Part shown: positions 7,999 through 17,523 of the stretch, piece by piece
Layout: each line of letters starts with the position of its first letter
How positions within the stretch are numbered: the first letter of the stretch is position 1
NCBI GenBank assembly: GCA_013360675.1
Contig: JABWBB010000011.1
Span: 1 to 62,073 of the forward strand
DNA length: 62,073 bases
Origin: Phycisphaerales bacterium
Lineage (GTDB): Bacteria; Planctomycetota; Phycisphaerae; Phycisphaerales; UBA1924
Direction of reading: 5' to 3'
The notes under the pieces: model-generated
The model's input: the letters and a program-made list of their open reading frames with translations, nothing else
What the model was told of the DNA's origin: nothing
Databases searched by the model: none
Program-made: the position numbers and the translations under genes

Positions 7999-9707
7999 TG
8001 ACACCCATGCGATCCTCGAGCGCCAACCTCTTCCGGATGCCGGCCCTGCTGGCGGGCGTCGTGCTGCTGCACGTGCTGGGCGGGTGCGCCACGGAGCCGC
8101 TCAGCGGGCGGATGCTGCGGGCGGCGGACAGCGGTTCGTACGGCACGGTGCGCGTCGCCCTCGAGCAGCGACTGACCGACGACCGGTCCGATCGCAACTT
8201 CGTGCTCGACCGGGCGCGGCTGCTGGTGCTCACGCTGGCCGACGGCTCGCCCGACCAGGCCGAGGAGGTCGCCAACGAAACCTTCGACCTTCTGCGGCTG
8301 CAGGGGCTCAACGCCGACCGGACGACGGCGTCGGTGGTGCTGCACGAGGGCGTGCGGATCTGGAAGGGCGAGCCCTTCGAGCAGGCGCTGTCGTTCCACT
8401 ACATCGCGTTGCAGAAGGCGATGCGGGGCGAGTGGGACAACGCCCGTGCCGCGGCCCAGTCGTCGCTCTTCCTGCTGCGGGATTTTGGCGAGAACGAGAA
8501 GGGCGAGAGGCTGTCGAACGTGGAGATCGCGCGTCGGGCCGCGATCGAGGAACGGCGCAAGGCGAGCGAGGGAGATTATTTCGATCACGGCTATGCCGCG
8601 GTGAAGACGGACTTTGCCCCGGGTTATCTGATGACCGCCCTGGCGGCGCGGGCGCTGGGGCGTGAGGATGAGGCGAGCGATCACTTCCGCGAGGCAATGA
8701 CGATCGATCCGCGCCTCGAGGGGCTGGTGCACGAACTGCGCCGCTGCAACACGGTCTTCGTGGTGGATTACGGGCGCGGGCCGCGCAAGGTCGCGTACGG
8801 CCCGGACAACGCGTTCTCGCGCTTCGAGCCGATGCGACGCAGCGACGGGCGCGGGCTGCTGCTGCGCCAGGCGGGGGCGGGCAATGCGGCGTGGCCCGCG
8901 GTCAGCGATGTCAACCAGATGGCGACCAGCCACCGCTGGAACAACCTCGAGGACGTGCGCAGCGCCAAGAGCACGATCGGCTCGGCGCTGCTCATCGGCG
9001 GCACGAGCGTGGCGATGATGTCGGACAACCGCGATGCGCAGTGGATCGGCCTGGGTGTGGCGCTCGCGGGGGCGATCATGAAGGCGTCGGCGGTGGCCGA
9101 CACGCGGCACCTCGAGTTCACGCCGCAGCGGATCTATTTCGTCCCTGCCACGATCACCGAGCGGGCGACGGCAATCGAGTTGGAGGTCGAGGGCGATTCG
9201 ACGTCTCGCATGACGCTGGCGGGGTTGAACCCGCCGCGTGCGGGCGGGCTGCAGTTGCGCTATGTGCGCATGCCGTCGATGGGCGGGCAGACGTGGGCGG
9301 TGGCGGGTACGCCGCGCTATCGCAGCGCGTCGTACGACGAGCCGGTGGAGGGGGATGACATGCCGTACATCCTGGGCGGGCGCGACGTGAGCCTTCCCAC
9401 GGCGGCGGCGATGGATCGGTATCACCGCGCCGGGAACTTAACGGACATGACGAGCGTCGAACTCGAGAACCTCTACCGCGCCGAGGGGATTGCGCTGAGC
9501 GTCGAGGACCAGCGCGGACGCGGGCGGGCGCACGTGCTCGAGGGTGGAGATTCGCTGGTCGCACCCCTGGCGGGGACGGCGGGCTTTGCGAGGCTCTTTG
9601 GCCAGGTGCACCCGCCCTATCGCCCCAGGAGCCAGGAACTGAAAGATGTCGCGACGCGTGTCGCGGCACAGAAGATGGATACGAACCCAAACCCGCCGAC
9701 GCGCTGA
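7998..9707 (+). CDS. COG3014-like lipoprotein with TPR-like N-terminal half
   Basis: This 569-residue protein begins at the ATG overlapping the preceding stop. A second ATG at 8007 is an alternative start. Its signal sequence ends in a good lipobox, LGGC (Cys30). Residues ~40-240 are helical and TPR-like (ALQKAMRGEWDNARAAAQ; APGYLMTALAARALG). A middle region has FVVDYGRGPRKVAYGPDN, a hydrophobic Gly/Ala stretch around residues 330-360, and then beta-rich sequence. This order resembles the uncharacterised COG3014 family, which in gamma-proteobacteria sits beside lpoB- and ycfL-like genes, as here. The function is unknown. Confidence 0.6.
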   Translation: MTPMRSSSANLFRMPALLAGVVLLHVLGGCATEPLSGRMLRAADSGSYGTVRVALEQRLTDDRSDRNFVLDRARLLVLTLADGSPDQAEEVANETFDLLRLQGLNADRTTASVVLHEGVRIWKGEPFEQALSFHYIALQKAMRGEWDNARAAAQSSLFLLRDFGENEKGERLSNVEIARRAAIEERRKASEGDYFDHGYAAVKTDFAPGYLMTALAARALGREDEASDHFREAMTIDPRLEGLVHELRRCNTVFVVDYGRGPRKVAYGPDNAFSRFEPMRRSDGRGLLLRQAGAGNAAWPAVSDVNQMATSHRWNNLEDVRSAKSTIGSALLIGGTSVAMMSDNRDAQWIGLGVALAGAIMKASAVADTRHLEFTPQRIYFVPATITERATAIELEVEGDSTSRMTLAGLNPPRAGGLQLRYVRMPSMGGQTWAVAGTPRYRSASYDEPVEGDDMPYILGGRDVSLPTAAAMDRYHRAGNLTDMTSVELENLYRAEGIALSVEDQRGRGRAHVLEGGDSLVAPLAGTAGFARLFGQVHPPYRPRSQELKDVATRVAAQKMDTNPNPPTR

Positions 9708-9733
9708 CGCGCATTGGCATGCAGGAGTGAGCG

Positions 9734-10159
9734 ATGCGGAACATGAAGTACACAGCGGTGATGATGAGCGTGGCCATGATCGGGGCGGCGGCGCTGAGCG
9801 GGTGTGATACCGTCAAGGCCCCCGTGCAGCCGGCGCCGGACCCCGTCGCGATGGAGGGGTACCCCAACGTCGTGATGGAGCCGGCCCTATCGCCCTGGCT
9901 GGTGATGAGCCGCCCGGTGGCCGAGAAGGACGAGCGAGGCATTATGAAGGTGTCGGTGCCGGTGCGTCTCAAGAGCGACCAGGGCCAGTTCACTCGCGTG
10001 CAATATCGCTACACCTTCTTCGAGAAGGCGGGCGTGCCGCTGCGGGCCCAGACCGATTGGCGCTTTCAGCGCGTCGAGCCTCGCAACCAGGTCTTCCTCA
10101 CGGGCAACTCGCTCGACGCGGCGATGGACTGGCGCCTTGAGATCCGCCTTGCGCGTTGA
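9734..10159 (+). CDS. YcfL-like (DUF1425) lipoprotein
   Basis: This 141-residue protein has a clear lipoprotein signal ending LSGC (Cys24). The rest is one small domain: WLVMSRPVAEKDERG, a VQYRYTFFEKAG strand pair, then WRFQRVEPRNQVFL. That arrangement is typical of the YcfL/DUF1425 family, whose E. coli member is encoded next to lpoB. The biochemical role of YcfL is not established. An AGGAG ribosome site lies just upstream of the ATG. It sits between the COG3014-like gene and the CsgG-like gene on the same strand, with gaps of 26 and 73 bases. Confidence 0.65.
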   Translation: MRNMKYTAVMMSVAMIGAAALSGCDTVKAPVQPAPDPVAMEGYPNVVMEPALSPWLVMSRPVAEKDERGIMKVSVPVRLKSDQGQFTRVQYRYTFFEKAGVPLRAQTDWRFQRVEPRNQVFLTGNSLDAAMDWRLEIRLAR

Positions 10160-10232
10160 TTGCGGAACAGGGTGATGACCCTGCGCATCCAACGATGAGC
10201 CGCGGATGCGGCGCGATGAAGGAGTGACGATC

Positions 10233-11909
10233 ATGAACACTCGGATCTGCTCGATGAGTGCGGCGTGGCTGGTGACCGTGTGCGGGCTCGCGACGGCGCA
10301 GGATCGCCTGCCCGATCCGCCCCTGCCCCCGGCGGCGGGTTCGCTGCCCATGCCCCGGGTCCAGGGGATCGAAGCGTTCAAGGCGGCGTACGCCCGTTCG
10401 GGGCGTCCGCGCCTGTTGTTCTACGCCGACGTGGTGGGCATCGACCAGAGCGCGGGGCGTGCGCTGCGCGACGCGGGGATGATCACCGCCCTGGGGGCAC
10501 GCCTCGAAGATCTCTTCCGCGACCCCGAGGTGCAGATCGTCAACGCGGGCGCGCTGGGCGTGCTTACCGAGCAGCAGGTGGCCTCGCTGCGGCGCAATGA
10601 TGAGTACGCCGCGGCGCGGATGCTGGGCGACAGCGTCGGGGCCGACGCGGTCGTGCTGGTGCGTCTGCTCGAGCAGCATGGGCGGCGCGACGGCGCGTCG
10701 TACGCGGCGAGTTACGTCATCGCCGACCTGCGCCGGGGCACCACGCTCGGGCGACACGCCTGGGAGATGTACCCCGACGACATGACGGGCGAGTTTGATG
10801 CGCGTCGCCTGGGTGAATACTCGGGCGCGATCGCGCAGCGCGTGGCGCGCCAATACAGCGAGGCGTTTCCCGAGAGCGGGGGGGTGGGCGCGATGCGCCG
10901 GTTCACCCTCCGCGTCGTGGGTGATTACGAGGACGCCGACCTCACGGGCCTGCGCGATGCGGTCAACAGCGTCAGCGGGGTGGGGGCGGGGTCGGTGATG
11001 CTCCGCGCCGAGGATAAGTCCGCCGCCCAGTCGATGGCCACGCTCGATCTGATGTACGCGGGCGATCTGCTCGATCTGCGGGCGGCGGTGCGACAGGCGG
11101 CGGTCGATCGACTGGCGATGGAGGCCAAGGTGCTCGACGCCCGCGAGGGGACGATCAGCCTGCGCCTGGCGCCGCTCGACCTGACGGCACGCCAGCGGAT
11201 GCTTACAGGCGGGCCCACGACGCCCCGCAACCGCGACGAGCGCGAACGCCTGGCGCAGGCGTACGCCAAGGCGGGCGCACCGACCATCGCGGTGGTCATC
11301 AACCGCGCCACGGTCGAGGTCGAAGCCCCCCTCGAGGCCACGGCCCAGGGTGGCTCGACCATGCAAACGGGCGACGGCGTCAACATCATCGTGGGTGAGC
11401 GCGTGGGGATCGGCCAGGGGACGCTGACCTCGCCCTTCCTCGAACGCGTGATCGACCGCGAGTTGCGCGACGCCCGCGCCGAACGGCGCGAGCAGGCGAG
11501 CCTCGACCTGCGGATGTTCGAGGATCGGCTGGTGGGGCGATTGGTCGACCTGGGGCTGCGGCCCAAGGATGTCTCGGCCGCGCAGGCCGCCCTCGCGCAG
11601 GATGCGGGTTTCAAGGATCGCGCGTGGACCGATCGAGAACTGGGGCACACGCTCGCGGCGGAAGCGGGCGCGGACGTGGTGATCACGGGCGTGGGGCGGC
11701 TGGTCCGCGCCAAGGCCGGCGAGCAGCCGCTGCGGGTCGAGATCGCGCTGCGGGCCTATCGCGTGTCGGACGGCGTGATTGTCGGCGCGACCACCGTGCA
11801 GCGTCCGCTTGCGGGCACGGGTGAGACACCGACCCAAGCGCTCGATGAACTCGCCGCCGAGGCGACGGGGCGGCTGGTGACGCAGTTCGCCGACACCTGG
11901 GCGAAATAG
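10233..11909 (+). CDS. Large periplasmic CsgG/LpoB-like protein
   Basis: The start at 10233 is chosen because AAGGAG stands just before it and it gives a clean Sec signal (MNTRICS.. to LATA, then QD). The mature protein is ~538 residues. Two regions look like CsgG/LpoB/FlgT-type modules. The first (residues ~40-220) has RLEDLFRDPEVQIVN, GDSVGADAVVLVRL and SYVIADLRRGTTLG. The last (~400-555) has ERVIDRELRDAR, AEAGADVVITGVGRL and ALRAYRVSDGVIVG. Between them are a short FTLRVVGDYEDAD domain and an amidst-beta region with INRATVEVEAP. No lipobox is seen. It ends the cluster; a strong hairpin follows. It may be part of an oligomeric outer-membrane-associated assembly, by inference. Confidence 0.5.
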   Translation: MNTRICSMSAAWLVTVCGLATAQDRLPDPPLPPAAGSLPMPRVQGIEAFKAAYARSGRPRLLFYADVVGIDQSAGRALRDAGMITALGARLEDLFRDPEVQIVNAGALGVLTEQQVASLRRNDEYAAARMLGDSVGADAVVLVRLLEQHGRRDGASYAASYVIADLRRGTTLGRHAWEMYPDDMTGEFDARRLGEYSGAIAQRVARQYSEAFPESGGVGAMRRFTLRVVGDYEDADLTGLRDAVNSVSGVGAGSVMLRAEDKSAAQSMATLDLMYAGDLLDLRAAVRQAAVDRLAMEAKVLDAREGTISLRLAPLDLTARQRMLTGGPTTPRNRDERERLAQAYAKAGAPTIAVVINRATVEVEAPLEATAQGGSTMQTGDGVNIIVGERVGIGQGTLTSPFLERVIDRELRDARAERREQASLDLRMFEDRLVGRLVDLGLRPKDVSAAQAALAQDAGFKDRAWTDRELGHTLAAEAGADVVITGVGRLVRAKAGEQPLRVEIALRAYRVSDGVIVGATTVQRPLAGTGETPTQALDELAAEATGRLVTQFADTWAK

Positions 11910-11938
11910 CCCTTCGAAAAGGCCAACGATGACGCTAA

Positions 11939-11966
11939 GCCCGGGGGGGACGCACACCCCCCGGGC
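11939..11966 (+). terminator. GC-only hairpin after the envelope cluster
   Basis: A perfect 10-bp stem (GCCCGGGGGG / CCCCCCGGGC) with an 8-base loop lies 30 bases after the CsgG-like stop and 20 bases before the purE start. It has no T-run, so it may stop transcription with Rho or stabilise the upstream RNA. It also sits in the purE leader, where it could matter for translation. Confidence 0.4.
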
Positions 11967-11986
11967 GGCGGTGTACCCTTGGCGAC

Positions 11987-12550
11987 ATGCCCGCGAAGAA
12001 GACATCGTCCAAGGTTGCCCGTCGCCTCGTGTCCCGCACAGCCGCGCCGCGCAATGGCGGCCCGATCGTGGGCGTCATCATGGGGTCAAAGTCGGACTGG
12101 GCGACGATGGAGCACTGCGTGCAGGTGCTCGAGGCGATGGGCGTGGCGTACGAGGCCTTCGTGGTATCGGCGCACCGCACGCCCGACTGGCTGTTTGAGT
12201 ATGTGTCGGGGGCGAGCGAGCGCGGGATCGAGGTGATCATCGCGGGGGCGGGGGGCGCGGCGCACTTGCCCGGGATGGCCGCGAGCAAGACGCACCTGCC
12301 GGTGCTGGGCGTCCCGATCGAGTCGAAGGCGCTCAAGGGGCTCGATTCGCTCTTGTCGATCGCGCAGATGCCCGGCGGGGTGCCGGTGGGCACGCTGGCG
12401 ATCGGCAAGGCGGGGGCGATCAACGCGGGGCTGCTCGCGGCATCGATCGTGAGCGCGACCCGGCCGCCGATCCGCACGCGTCTTATCAAGTTCCGCGCGA
12501 AGCAGACGCGCGACGTGCTCAAGGGCAAGCGGCTGAGGAGCAAGGCGTGA
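11987..12550 (+). CDS. purE: N5-carboxyaminoimidazole ribonucleotide mutase
   Basis: The 187-residue product converts N5-CAIR to CAIR in purine synthesis, in the cytoplasm. After a basic ~20-residue extension it shows the PurE class I signatures: [10 protein letters not shown] (phosphate/substrate loop), [13 protein letters not shown] with the catalytic His, and [12 protein letters not shown]. Partner PurK is encoded directly downstream with a 4-base GTGA overlap, which supports class I (PurK-dependent) PurE. No good ribosome site is seen before the ATG. Confidence 0.95.
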   Translation: MPAKKTSSKVARRLVSRTAAPRNGGPIVGVIMGSKSDWATMEHCVQVLEAMGVAYEAFVVSAHRTPDWLFEYVSGASERGIEVIIAGAGGAAHLPGMAASKTHLPVLGVPIESKALKGLDSLLSIAQMPGGVPVGTLAIGKAGAINAGLLAASIVSATRPPIRTRLIKFRAKQTRDVLKGKRLRSKA

Positions 12551-13686
12551 GCGGGAGTGCCGCGCATAAAACCGATGCGGACGCACCGGTGATCGGCGTG
12601 CTGGGGGGCGGGCAACTCGCGCGGATGCTCGCGCTCGCCGCCATCCCGCTGGGGCTGCGGGTGCGCTGCTGGGATGTGAGCGCCGACGCGCCCGCGGCGT
12701 GCGTGAGCGAGTTGCTCGTGGGCGACTTTGGCGACGAGCCAACGCTGGCGCGATTCGCCGCCGGGCTGCTCGCGGCGACATTCGAGTTTGAGAACATCCC
12801 CGCGGGGCTGGCGCGAGCGATCGCCGCCCGTGTTGCTACCCGCCCGGGCCCGCTCGCGCTCGAGACAGGACAGGACCGGATTGCCGAGAAGACGCTCCTT
12901 GCGCGCCTGGGTGTGCCCGTGCACGCCTTCGCGTGCATCGATTCGATGGCAGACCTTGACGCGGCGATCGAGGGCGTGGTGGGCCTGCCCTGCGTCATCA
13001 AGACTCGGCGCATGGGCTATGACGGCAAGGGCCAGGGCGTCGCCCGCACGCGCGACGAGGCGGTGGCCTTGGTCCATACGCTCGGCGGCAATGGCCTGAT
13101 CGCCGAGCGATTCGTGCCCTTCGAGCGAGAGCTCTCGATGATCTGCGTGCGCGGGGCGACGGGCGAGGTGCGGACGTATCCGCTGATCGAGAACCGGCAC
13201 GCGGGGGGGATCTTGCGCGTCAGCCGCGCCCCGGCCAAGGGGGTCAGCGCACAGGTCGGCGCGGCCGCGGCGAACTATGCGAAGCGGATCCTGGACGCGC
13301 TCGAATATGTGGGCGTGCTGACGATCGAGTTTTTCGAGACGCGCGAGGGCCTGCTGGCCAACGAGATCGCGCCGCGCGTGCACAACAGCGGGCACTGGAC
13401 CATCGAGGGGGCCGTCACCAGCCAGTTCGAGAACCATGTGCGCGCCGTCGCGGGGTTGCCCCTGGGGGCTTGCGACGCGCGGGAATCGAGCGCGATGGTG
13501 AACCTGATCGGTGAGATCCCGCCGCGCGAGGCGGTGCTGGCGATCCCGGGGGCGAGGCTGCACTTGTATGACAAGCCGCCGCGCCCGGGGCGAAAGGTCG
13601 GCCACGTGACGATCACCGCGGATGCATGCGCGGATCTCGACGCGGCGGTCGAGGCGGTGAGGAAGTTGCCCGGGGCGACGGGCTGA
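12547..13686 (+). CDS. purK: N5-carboxyaminoimidazole ribonucleotide synthase
   Basis: This 379-residue ATP-grasp enzyme makes N5-CAIR from AIR, bicarbonate and ATP, handing it to PurE. The GTG start overlaps the purE stop. [12 protein letters not shown] at the N-terminus is the PurK pre-ATP-grasp fingerprint. [14 protein letters not shown] is the ATP-grasp loop, followed by ELSMICVR and [16 protein letters not shown], the metal/substrate part. Length is usual for the family. It converges on the minus-strand gene that ends 15 bases downstream. Confidence 0.95.
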   Translation: MSGSAAHKTDADAPVIGVLGGGQLARMLALAAIPLGLRVRCWDVSADAPAACVSELLVGDFGDEPTLARFAAGLLAATFEFENIPAGLARAIAARVATRPGPLALETGQDRIAEKTLLARLGVPVHAFACIDSMADLDAAIEGVVGLPCVIKTRRMGYDGKGQGVARTRDEAVALVHTLGGNGLIAERFVPFERELSMICVRGATGEVRTYPLIENRHAGGILRVSRAPAKGVSAQVGAAAANYAKRILDALEYVGVLTIEFFETREGLLANEIAPRVHNSGHWTIEGAVTSQFENHVRAVAGLPLGACDARESSAMVNLIGEIPPREAVLAIPGARLHLYDKPPRPGRKVGHVTITADACADLDAAVEAVRKLPGATG

Positions 13687-13701
13687 CGCTGACTTGGGTG
13701 A

Positions 13702-14742
13702 TCAGCGCCCCAGGCGTGCCCGCTCGGCCAGCGGGGTCAGATCGATCAACTTGAGGTTGGACCGGTCGGGGGCGTTGTCCGCGTCGTGCGCGACGAGCAG
13801 CCCGAAGGGGTAAGCGGCACCAAAGGCCCCATCGCTCGTGGCAAGCGCACCGGGGGGATCGACGGGATCGATGCCGTTGGTCCTGTCGATCCGGATCACA
13901 TCGCCGACGCGTTTGAAACTACCCGGCGCGTGGAGCGACAGCCCATCGGGCGTCGCAAGGAGCAAGTGTCCGCCCAATGCGCCCGAATCAAAGGCACCCA
14001 CGCCGCGGATGGGTGTGACCCCGATCGCGGCGACAATGCCGGGCTCGTGCGTGCCGGCGGTGAGGGCGAGCGTGTGCAGACCCTTGGCGCTCCCGATATA
14101 GAGCGTCTGTCGCTCGTCCGAGGCGGCCAGGCAGACCACCGGTTCGGGAACCACAACCTGGATTACACGCTGCGCGCGCACGTCGTGGTCAATTGTGAGG
14201 CGCCACCCCTCGATGGTCTTCCCGCCCCCAACAAGGGCGATAAGCGGACCATCCGGGGCGTGGTGCAGGGCGATGGCGGTAGCGTCGACCATGCCCGTGC
14301 GCACCGAGCCGGTGATGGGTTCGACCGCGCCGCCGGGCCCGGCGCGATAAAACGTCAGCACACCTGATGTATCGACGCACGCGGCGATCGCTGCGTTCCC
14401 CGCGGCAAGCCGCACACTAGAACGCGTATCAACGCCGATCAGATCCCGCACATCGATCTGCTGTAGCAGCTCGCCCGTGAGCGAATAGACCCGCAGGCCC
14501 ACGCGTGGGCTGACGCCCAGGATGCGGCTGGCGGCGGGTTCGCCCGGGTTCACCAGCACCGCGGGTTCTTCTATGCCGGGGTCGGCGGCGGGCGGGTCGG
14601 TCTCCGCCGTGGTGACCAGCGGGCGTGGCGGGGCCAGGTCGAGCCCCGCGGCGCCCAACGCCGCCAGGATCAGCAGGGCGGGGATGGCTCGCGTCGCGCG
14701 GTTCACATGCAGACAATACGGGAATGCAGGGCGTGGTGTCAT
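13702..14742 (-). CDS. Membrane-anchored, degenerate beta-propeller phytase-like protein
   Basis: About 346 residues from the ATG at 14742. A GTG at 14706 would start exactly at the hydrophobic segment (IPALLILAALGAAGL), a signal peptide or anchor. The rest follows the beta-propeller phytase plan: VNPGEPAASRILGV near the start, YSLTGELLQQI, LYIGSAKGLHTLAL, and FGLLVAHDADNAPD then LKLIDL at the end. Residues that bind calcium and phosphate in true phytases look lost: the DDPAIW-like signature reads EEPAVLV, and the acidic YIxEED-like site reads LYIGSAKG. It is probably a binding or structural relative rather than an active phytase. It is divergent from the glycosyltransferase genes. Confidence 0.55.
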   Translation of the reverse strand: MTPRPAFPYCLHVNRATRAIPALLILAALGAAGLDLAPPRPLVTTAETDPPAADPGIEEPAVLVNPGEPAASRILGVSPRVGLRVYSLTGELLQQIDVRDLIGVDTRSSVRLAAGNAAIAACVDTSGVLTFYRAGPGGAVEPITGSVRTGMVDATAIALHHAPDGPLIALVGGGKTIEGWRLTIDHDVRAQRVIQVVVPEPVVCLAASDERQTLYIGSAKGLHTLALTAGTHEPGIVAAIGVTPIRGVGAFDSGALGGHLLLATPDGLSLHAPGSFKRVGDVIRIDRTNGIDPVDPPGALATSDGAFGAAYPFGLLVAHDADNAPDRSNLKLIDLTPLAERARLGR

Positions 14743-14789
14743 CCCAGATCGAAGCAAGCCCTGGGCGGGGTGCGTCCACGCCGGGCGAG

Positions 14790-15947
14790 ATGACTCCCGA
14801 GGTGTCGTTCGTCCTGCCCTGCCTCAATGAGGTGCGGACCCTGCCCGCGTGCCTGGCGGCGATCGATCGCTGCGTGCGTGCACACGGGTTGGCCGCCGAA
14901 GTGGTCGTGGCGGACAACGGGAGCACGGATGGCTCGCGCGAGGCCGCCGCGGCGGTTGGGGCGCGAGTGGTTGAGGTGAAGGCCCGCGGCTATGGGAGCG
15001 CGCTGGCGGCGGGGTTCGCCGCGGCCCGCGGGCGCTACATCGTGATGGGCGACGCCGATGACAGTTACGACTTCGAGGAATCGATCGGGCTCATCCGCGC
15101 GTTGCGTGATGGGAGCGACCTGGTGATGGGCACGCGATTCCCCGCTGGGGGCGGCAGGATCAACAAGGGCGCGATGCCCTGGAAGCACCGATACATCGGA
15201 AACCCCGTGCTCACGGGCATCGGGCGATTGCTCTTCCGCAGCCCTGTCGCCGATTTTCATTGCGGATTGCGAGGACTCACGCGAGAGGCTTCGGCGGGGC
15301 TTGACCTGCGCACCACGGGCATGGAGTTTGCCAGCGAGATGGTGGTCAAGGCGACGCTGCGCGGCCTGCGGATTGCTGAGGTGCCGGTGACGCTGCGCAA
15401 GGATGGGCGGGATCGCCCGCCGCATCTGCGCAGTTGGCGCGACGGGTGGCGTCACCTGACGTTCATGCTCTGCCTGAGCCCGCGCTGGACGCTGGTGCTG
15501 CCCGGCGCGATGCTGCTCTTCGCGGGGCTGCTGCTCATGGCGCTGGTAGGAGCCGGCCCATTGATCGTCGGAGGCGTGCGCCTCGACGTGCACACGCTGG
15601 TGGCGGCGAGCCTCATGGTGCTAATCGGGTACCAGGTGCTGCTGGGGGCGGCGGCGGTGCGGCTGCACGTGCTCGATCGCGAGATCGGCCCGGCCCGCGC
15701 GGGCGTGCAGGCCGCCTTCGCGTGGCTCACGCCCGGGTGGGGGCTGATCGTGGCGGGCGTGCTGGCGGCGCTGGGTGCGGCGTTGATCGCCATCCCGGTG
15801 CGGGCCTGGCTCGCCGCCGACCTGGGAGACCTCGACCCGTCGCACACCCTGCGGCCCATGATCATCGGGGCGACGTTGATTGCATTGGGCGGGCAGACGG
15901 CGTTCATGGCGTTTCTCGCCGCGATGCTGCGGGTGGCTCGGGCTTGA
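14790..15947 (+). CDS. Membrane-bound family 2 glycosyltransferase (DPM/DPG synthase-like)
   Basis: About 385 residues. The N-terminal GT-A domain has SFVLPCLNEVRTLPA, VVVADNGSTDGS, the DXD-like MGDADDSYDF and VADFHCGLRG, typical of polyprenyl-phosphate sugar synthases. The C-terminal third has four hydrophobic helices, from about residue 225, that would anchor it in the inner membrane. The likely reaction is transfer of a sugar from a nucleotide donor to a polyprenyl phosphate. The next gene, a multi-pass GT39-like protein, begins immediately after the stop, so the pair may make and use a lipid-linked sugar. The start was chosen at 14790; upstream codons overlap the divergent gene. Confidence 0.8.
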   Translation: MTPEVSFVLPCLNEVRTLPACLAAIDRCVRAHGLAAEVVVADNGSTDGSREAAAAVGARVVEVKARGYGSALAAGFAAARGRYIVMGDADDSYDFEESIGLIRALRDGSDLVMGTRFPAGGGRINKGAMPWKHRYIGNPVLTGIGRLLFRSPVADFHCGLRGLTREASAGLDLRTTGMEFASEMVVKATLRGLRIAEVPVTLRKDGRDRPPHLRSWRDGWRHLTFMLCLSPRWTLVLPGAMLLFAGLLLMALVGAGPLIVGGVRLDVHTLVAASLMVLIGYQVLLGAAAVRLHVLDREIGPARAGVQAAFAWLTPGWGLIVAGVLAALGAALIAIPVRAWLAADLGDLDPSHTLRPMIIGATLIALGGQTAFMAFLAAMLRVARA

Positions 15948-17471
15948 ATGCACAACCCCCGCATGGAGAACACGCCGTCCAACTCGAGCGAAACGATGCC
16001 CCTTGGCAGCCCCACGCGTGGGTGGATTGTCTTTGCAGGTGTGGCCATGTTGGTTGTGTTCGCACATGCGATGGCGGCGGCACGCTGGCCCGTGGTTGTC
16101 CTGCCCGATTCGATGGACTACGCCGTCAGCGGTGCACGTTTTCTTACGGCGGGCAACTTTGACCACATGGGCACGTGGCGCGTGCCCGGATTCCCGCTGG
16201 TCTTTGCTTTCTTTTTGTGGTTCATGCGCGATCCGGCACTTGGGATCGGGCTGCTCAACGCCGCGTGCGTGGTCGCCAGTACGCTCCTCACGAGTGTGAT
16301 CACGGGGCGGCGCTTCGGCCCGTGGGCGGGTGCTGCGGTGCTCTTGCTCGTCGGGCTTGATCCGGTGGGGTTTCTCTACCAGCGGGCTACCATGCCCGAA
16401 TCGCTGAGCACGCTGGTGATCGTTGGGATCGGTGCGGCGGTGATCGCGATCGGGAATGGGCGTACCGCTTCGCGCTCGGCGATTCGAGCAGCGGTCTTGG
16501 GGCTAATGCTCGGTGCACTCGTGGGGCTGGGGTGTTTACTGCGCCCTAACTTTCAGGTGTTGCTGCCTTGGGTTGCGCTGGCGGCGGGGGTGGTGTTGTG
16601 GCGCATGCCGTCCCGGGCGATCGCGATCGTGCTGGGTGTTGTGGTGGGTTGTGGGGCGGTGCTCCTGCCGTGGGTGCTGCGCACGCACCAGCGCTCGGAT
16701 CGTGCATCGCTGGTAGTCGGTGCTGGGATCACGCGGGCGATTTCGGCGGTTGAGGTGGGCATGCTCGATCTGGACCAGCCTGGCACGCTCACCGAGCCCG
16801 TGCGTGTGTCGATCCTGGCGCGCCGGCAGGCGGGGGCGCTCGGGCCCTATGACCTGATCGATGAGTTGACGCCGATGTTGTCGGATACCAACCCGGATCG
16901 GCGGCGTGCCGAACTCGATGCACTCTGCGCATCGCTCGCACGTGAGTCTGCGCGTCGGCATCCGGGGCGGCACGCGTGGCATGTGGCCCGTTCGTTCGTC
17001 AATGTCTCGGGCCTGTGGCCGATCAACGACACGGGCTATCGCGAGAACGCCTGGTGGGCGCGGGCGTGGCTCGAGCCGATGACGCGCGACGGGAACCATC
17101 ACGTGGCCGCCGGGGACTATCGCGAGTTGCCCGAGGCGGAGGTGCGCGAGATCATCCGGCGCACGCACGCGCCGATGCCGAGGTTTTCGGGCGTTTCCGC
17201 GGTGTTAGCACGAGGCTGGTGGGTCACCTGGGAGTGGGGGCGCGTGGGGCTGGTGTGGCTCTCGCTGGTTGGTGTTGTGGTGTGCATCAGGCGAGGGCAG
17301 GTGGGGCTGGCGCTGGTGATTCTGGCCCCCATGGCGCACGCGGCGGTGCTGGCGGGCCTGACCTGGGCGGGGATCGATCGATATGGCGTGCCCTTCTTGC
17401 CGCTGACGATGATGGGGGGCGTGATCGGCGCGTGTGTTCTGGTGCGTGCTGCGCAGGGCAGGGAGATGTGA
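15948..17471 (+). CDS. Multi-pass membrane glycosyltransferase-like protein (ArnT/PMT-like)
   Basis: This 507-residue protein has roughly ten hydrophobic segments. The start at 15948 abuts the previous stop; 15963 is an alternative ATG. After the first helix it has PDSMDYAVSGARFL, where an acidic residue in the first periplasmic loop matches the catalytic Asp/Glu of GT-C enzymes. GTWRVPGFPLVFAF then follows, as in GT39/ArnT-like proteins. A long soluble loop (about residues 270-400) lies before the last helices. It probably moves a sugar from a polyprenyl carrier to an envelope acceptor. The substrate is unknown. Confidence 0.65.
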   Translation: MHNPRMENTPSNSSETMPLGSPTRGWIVFAGVAMLVVFAHAMAAARWPVVVLPDSMDYAVSGARFLTAGNFDHMGTWRVPGFPLVFAFFLWFMRDPALGIGLLNAACVVASTLLTSVITGRRFGPWAGAAVLLLVGLDPVGFLYQRATMPESLSTLVIVGIGAAVIAIGNGRTASRSAIRAAVLGLMLGALVGLGCLLRPNFQVLLPWVALAAGVVLWRMPSRAIAIVLGVVVGCGAVLLPWVLRTHQRSDRASLVVGAGITRAISAVEVGMLDLDQPGTLTEPVRVSILARRQAGALGPYDLIDELTPMLSDTNPDRRRAELDALCASLARESARRHPGRHAWHVARSFVNVSGLWPINDTGYRENAWWARAWLEPMTRDGNHHVAAGDYRELPEAEVREIIRRTHAPMPRFSGVSAVLARGWWVTWEWGRVGLVWLSLVGVVVCIRRGQVGLALVILAPMAHAAVLAGLTWAGIDRYGVPFLPLTMMGGVIGACVLVRAAQGREM

Positions 17472-17523
17472 CCCTGGTCCTGTGGAGACGTGGGTTCTCG
17501 GACCCGGCGCGTGTGCGTTGCAG

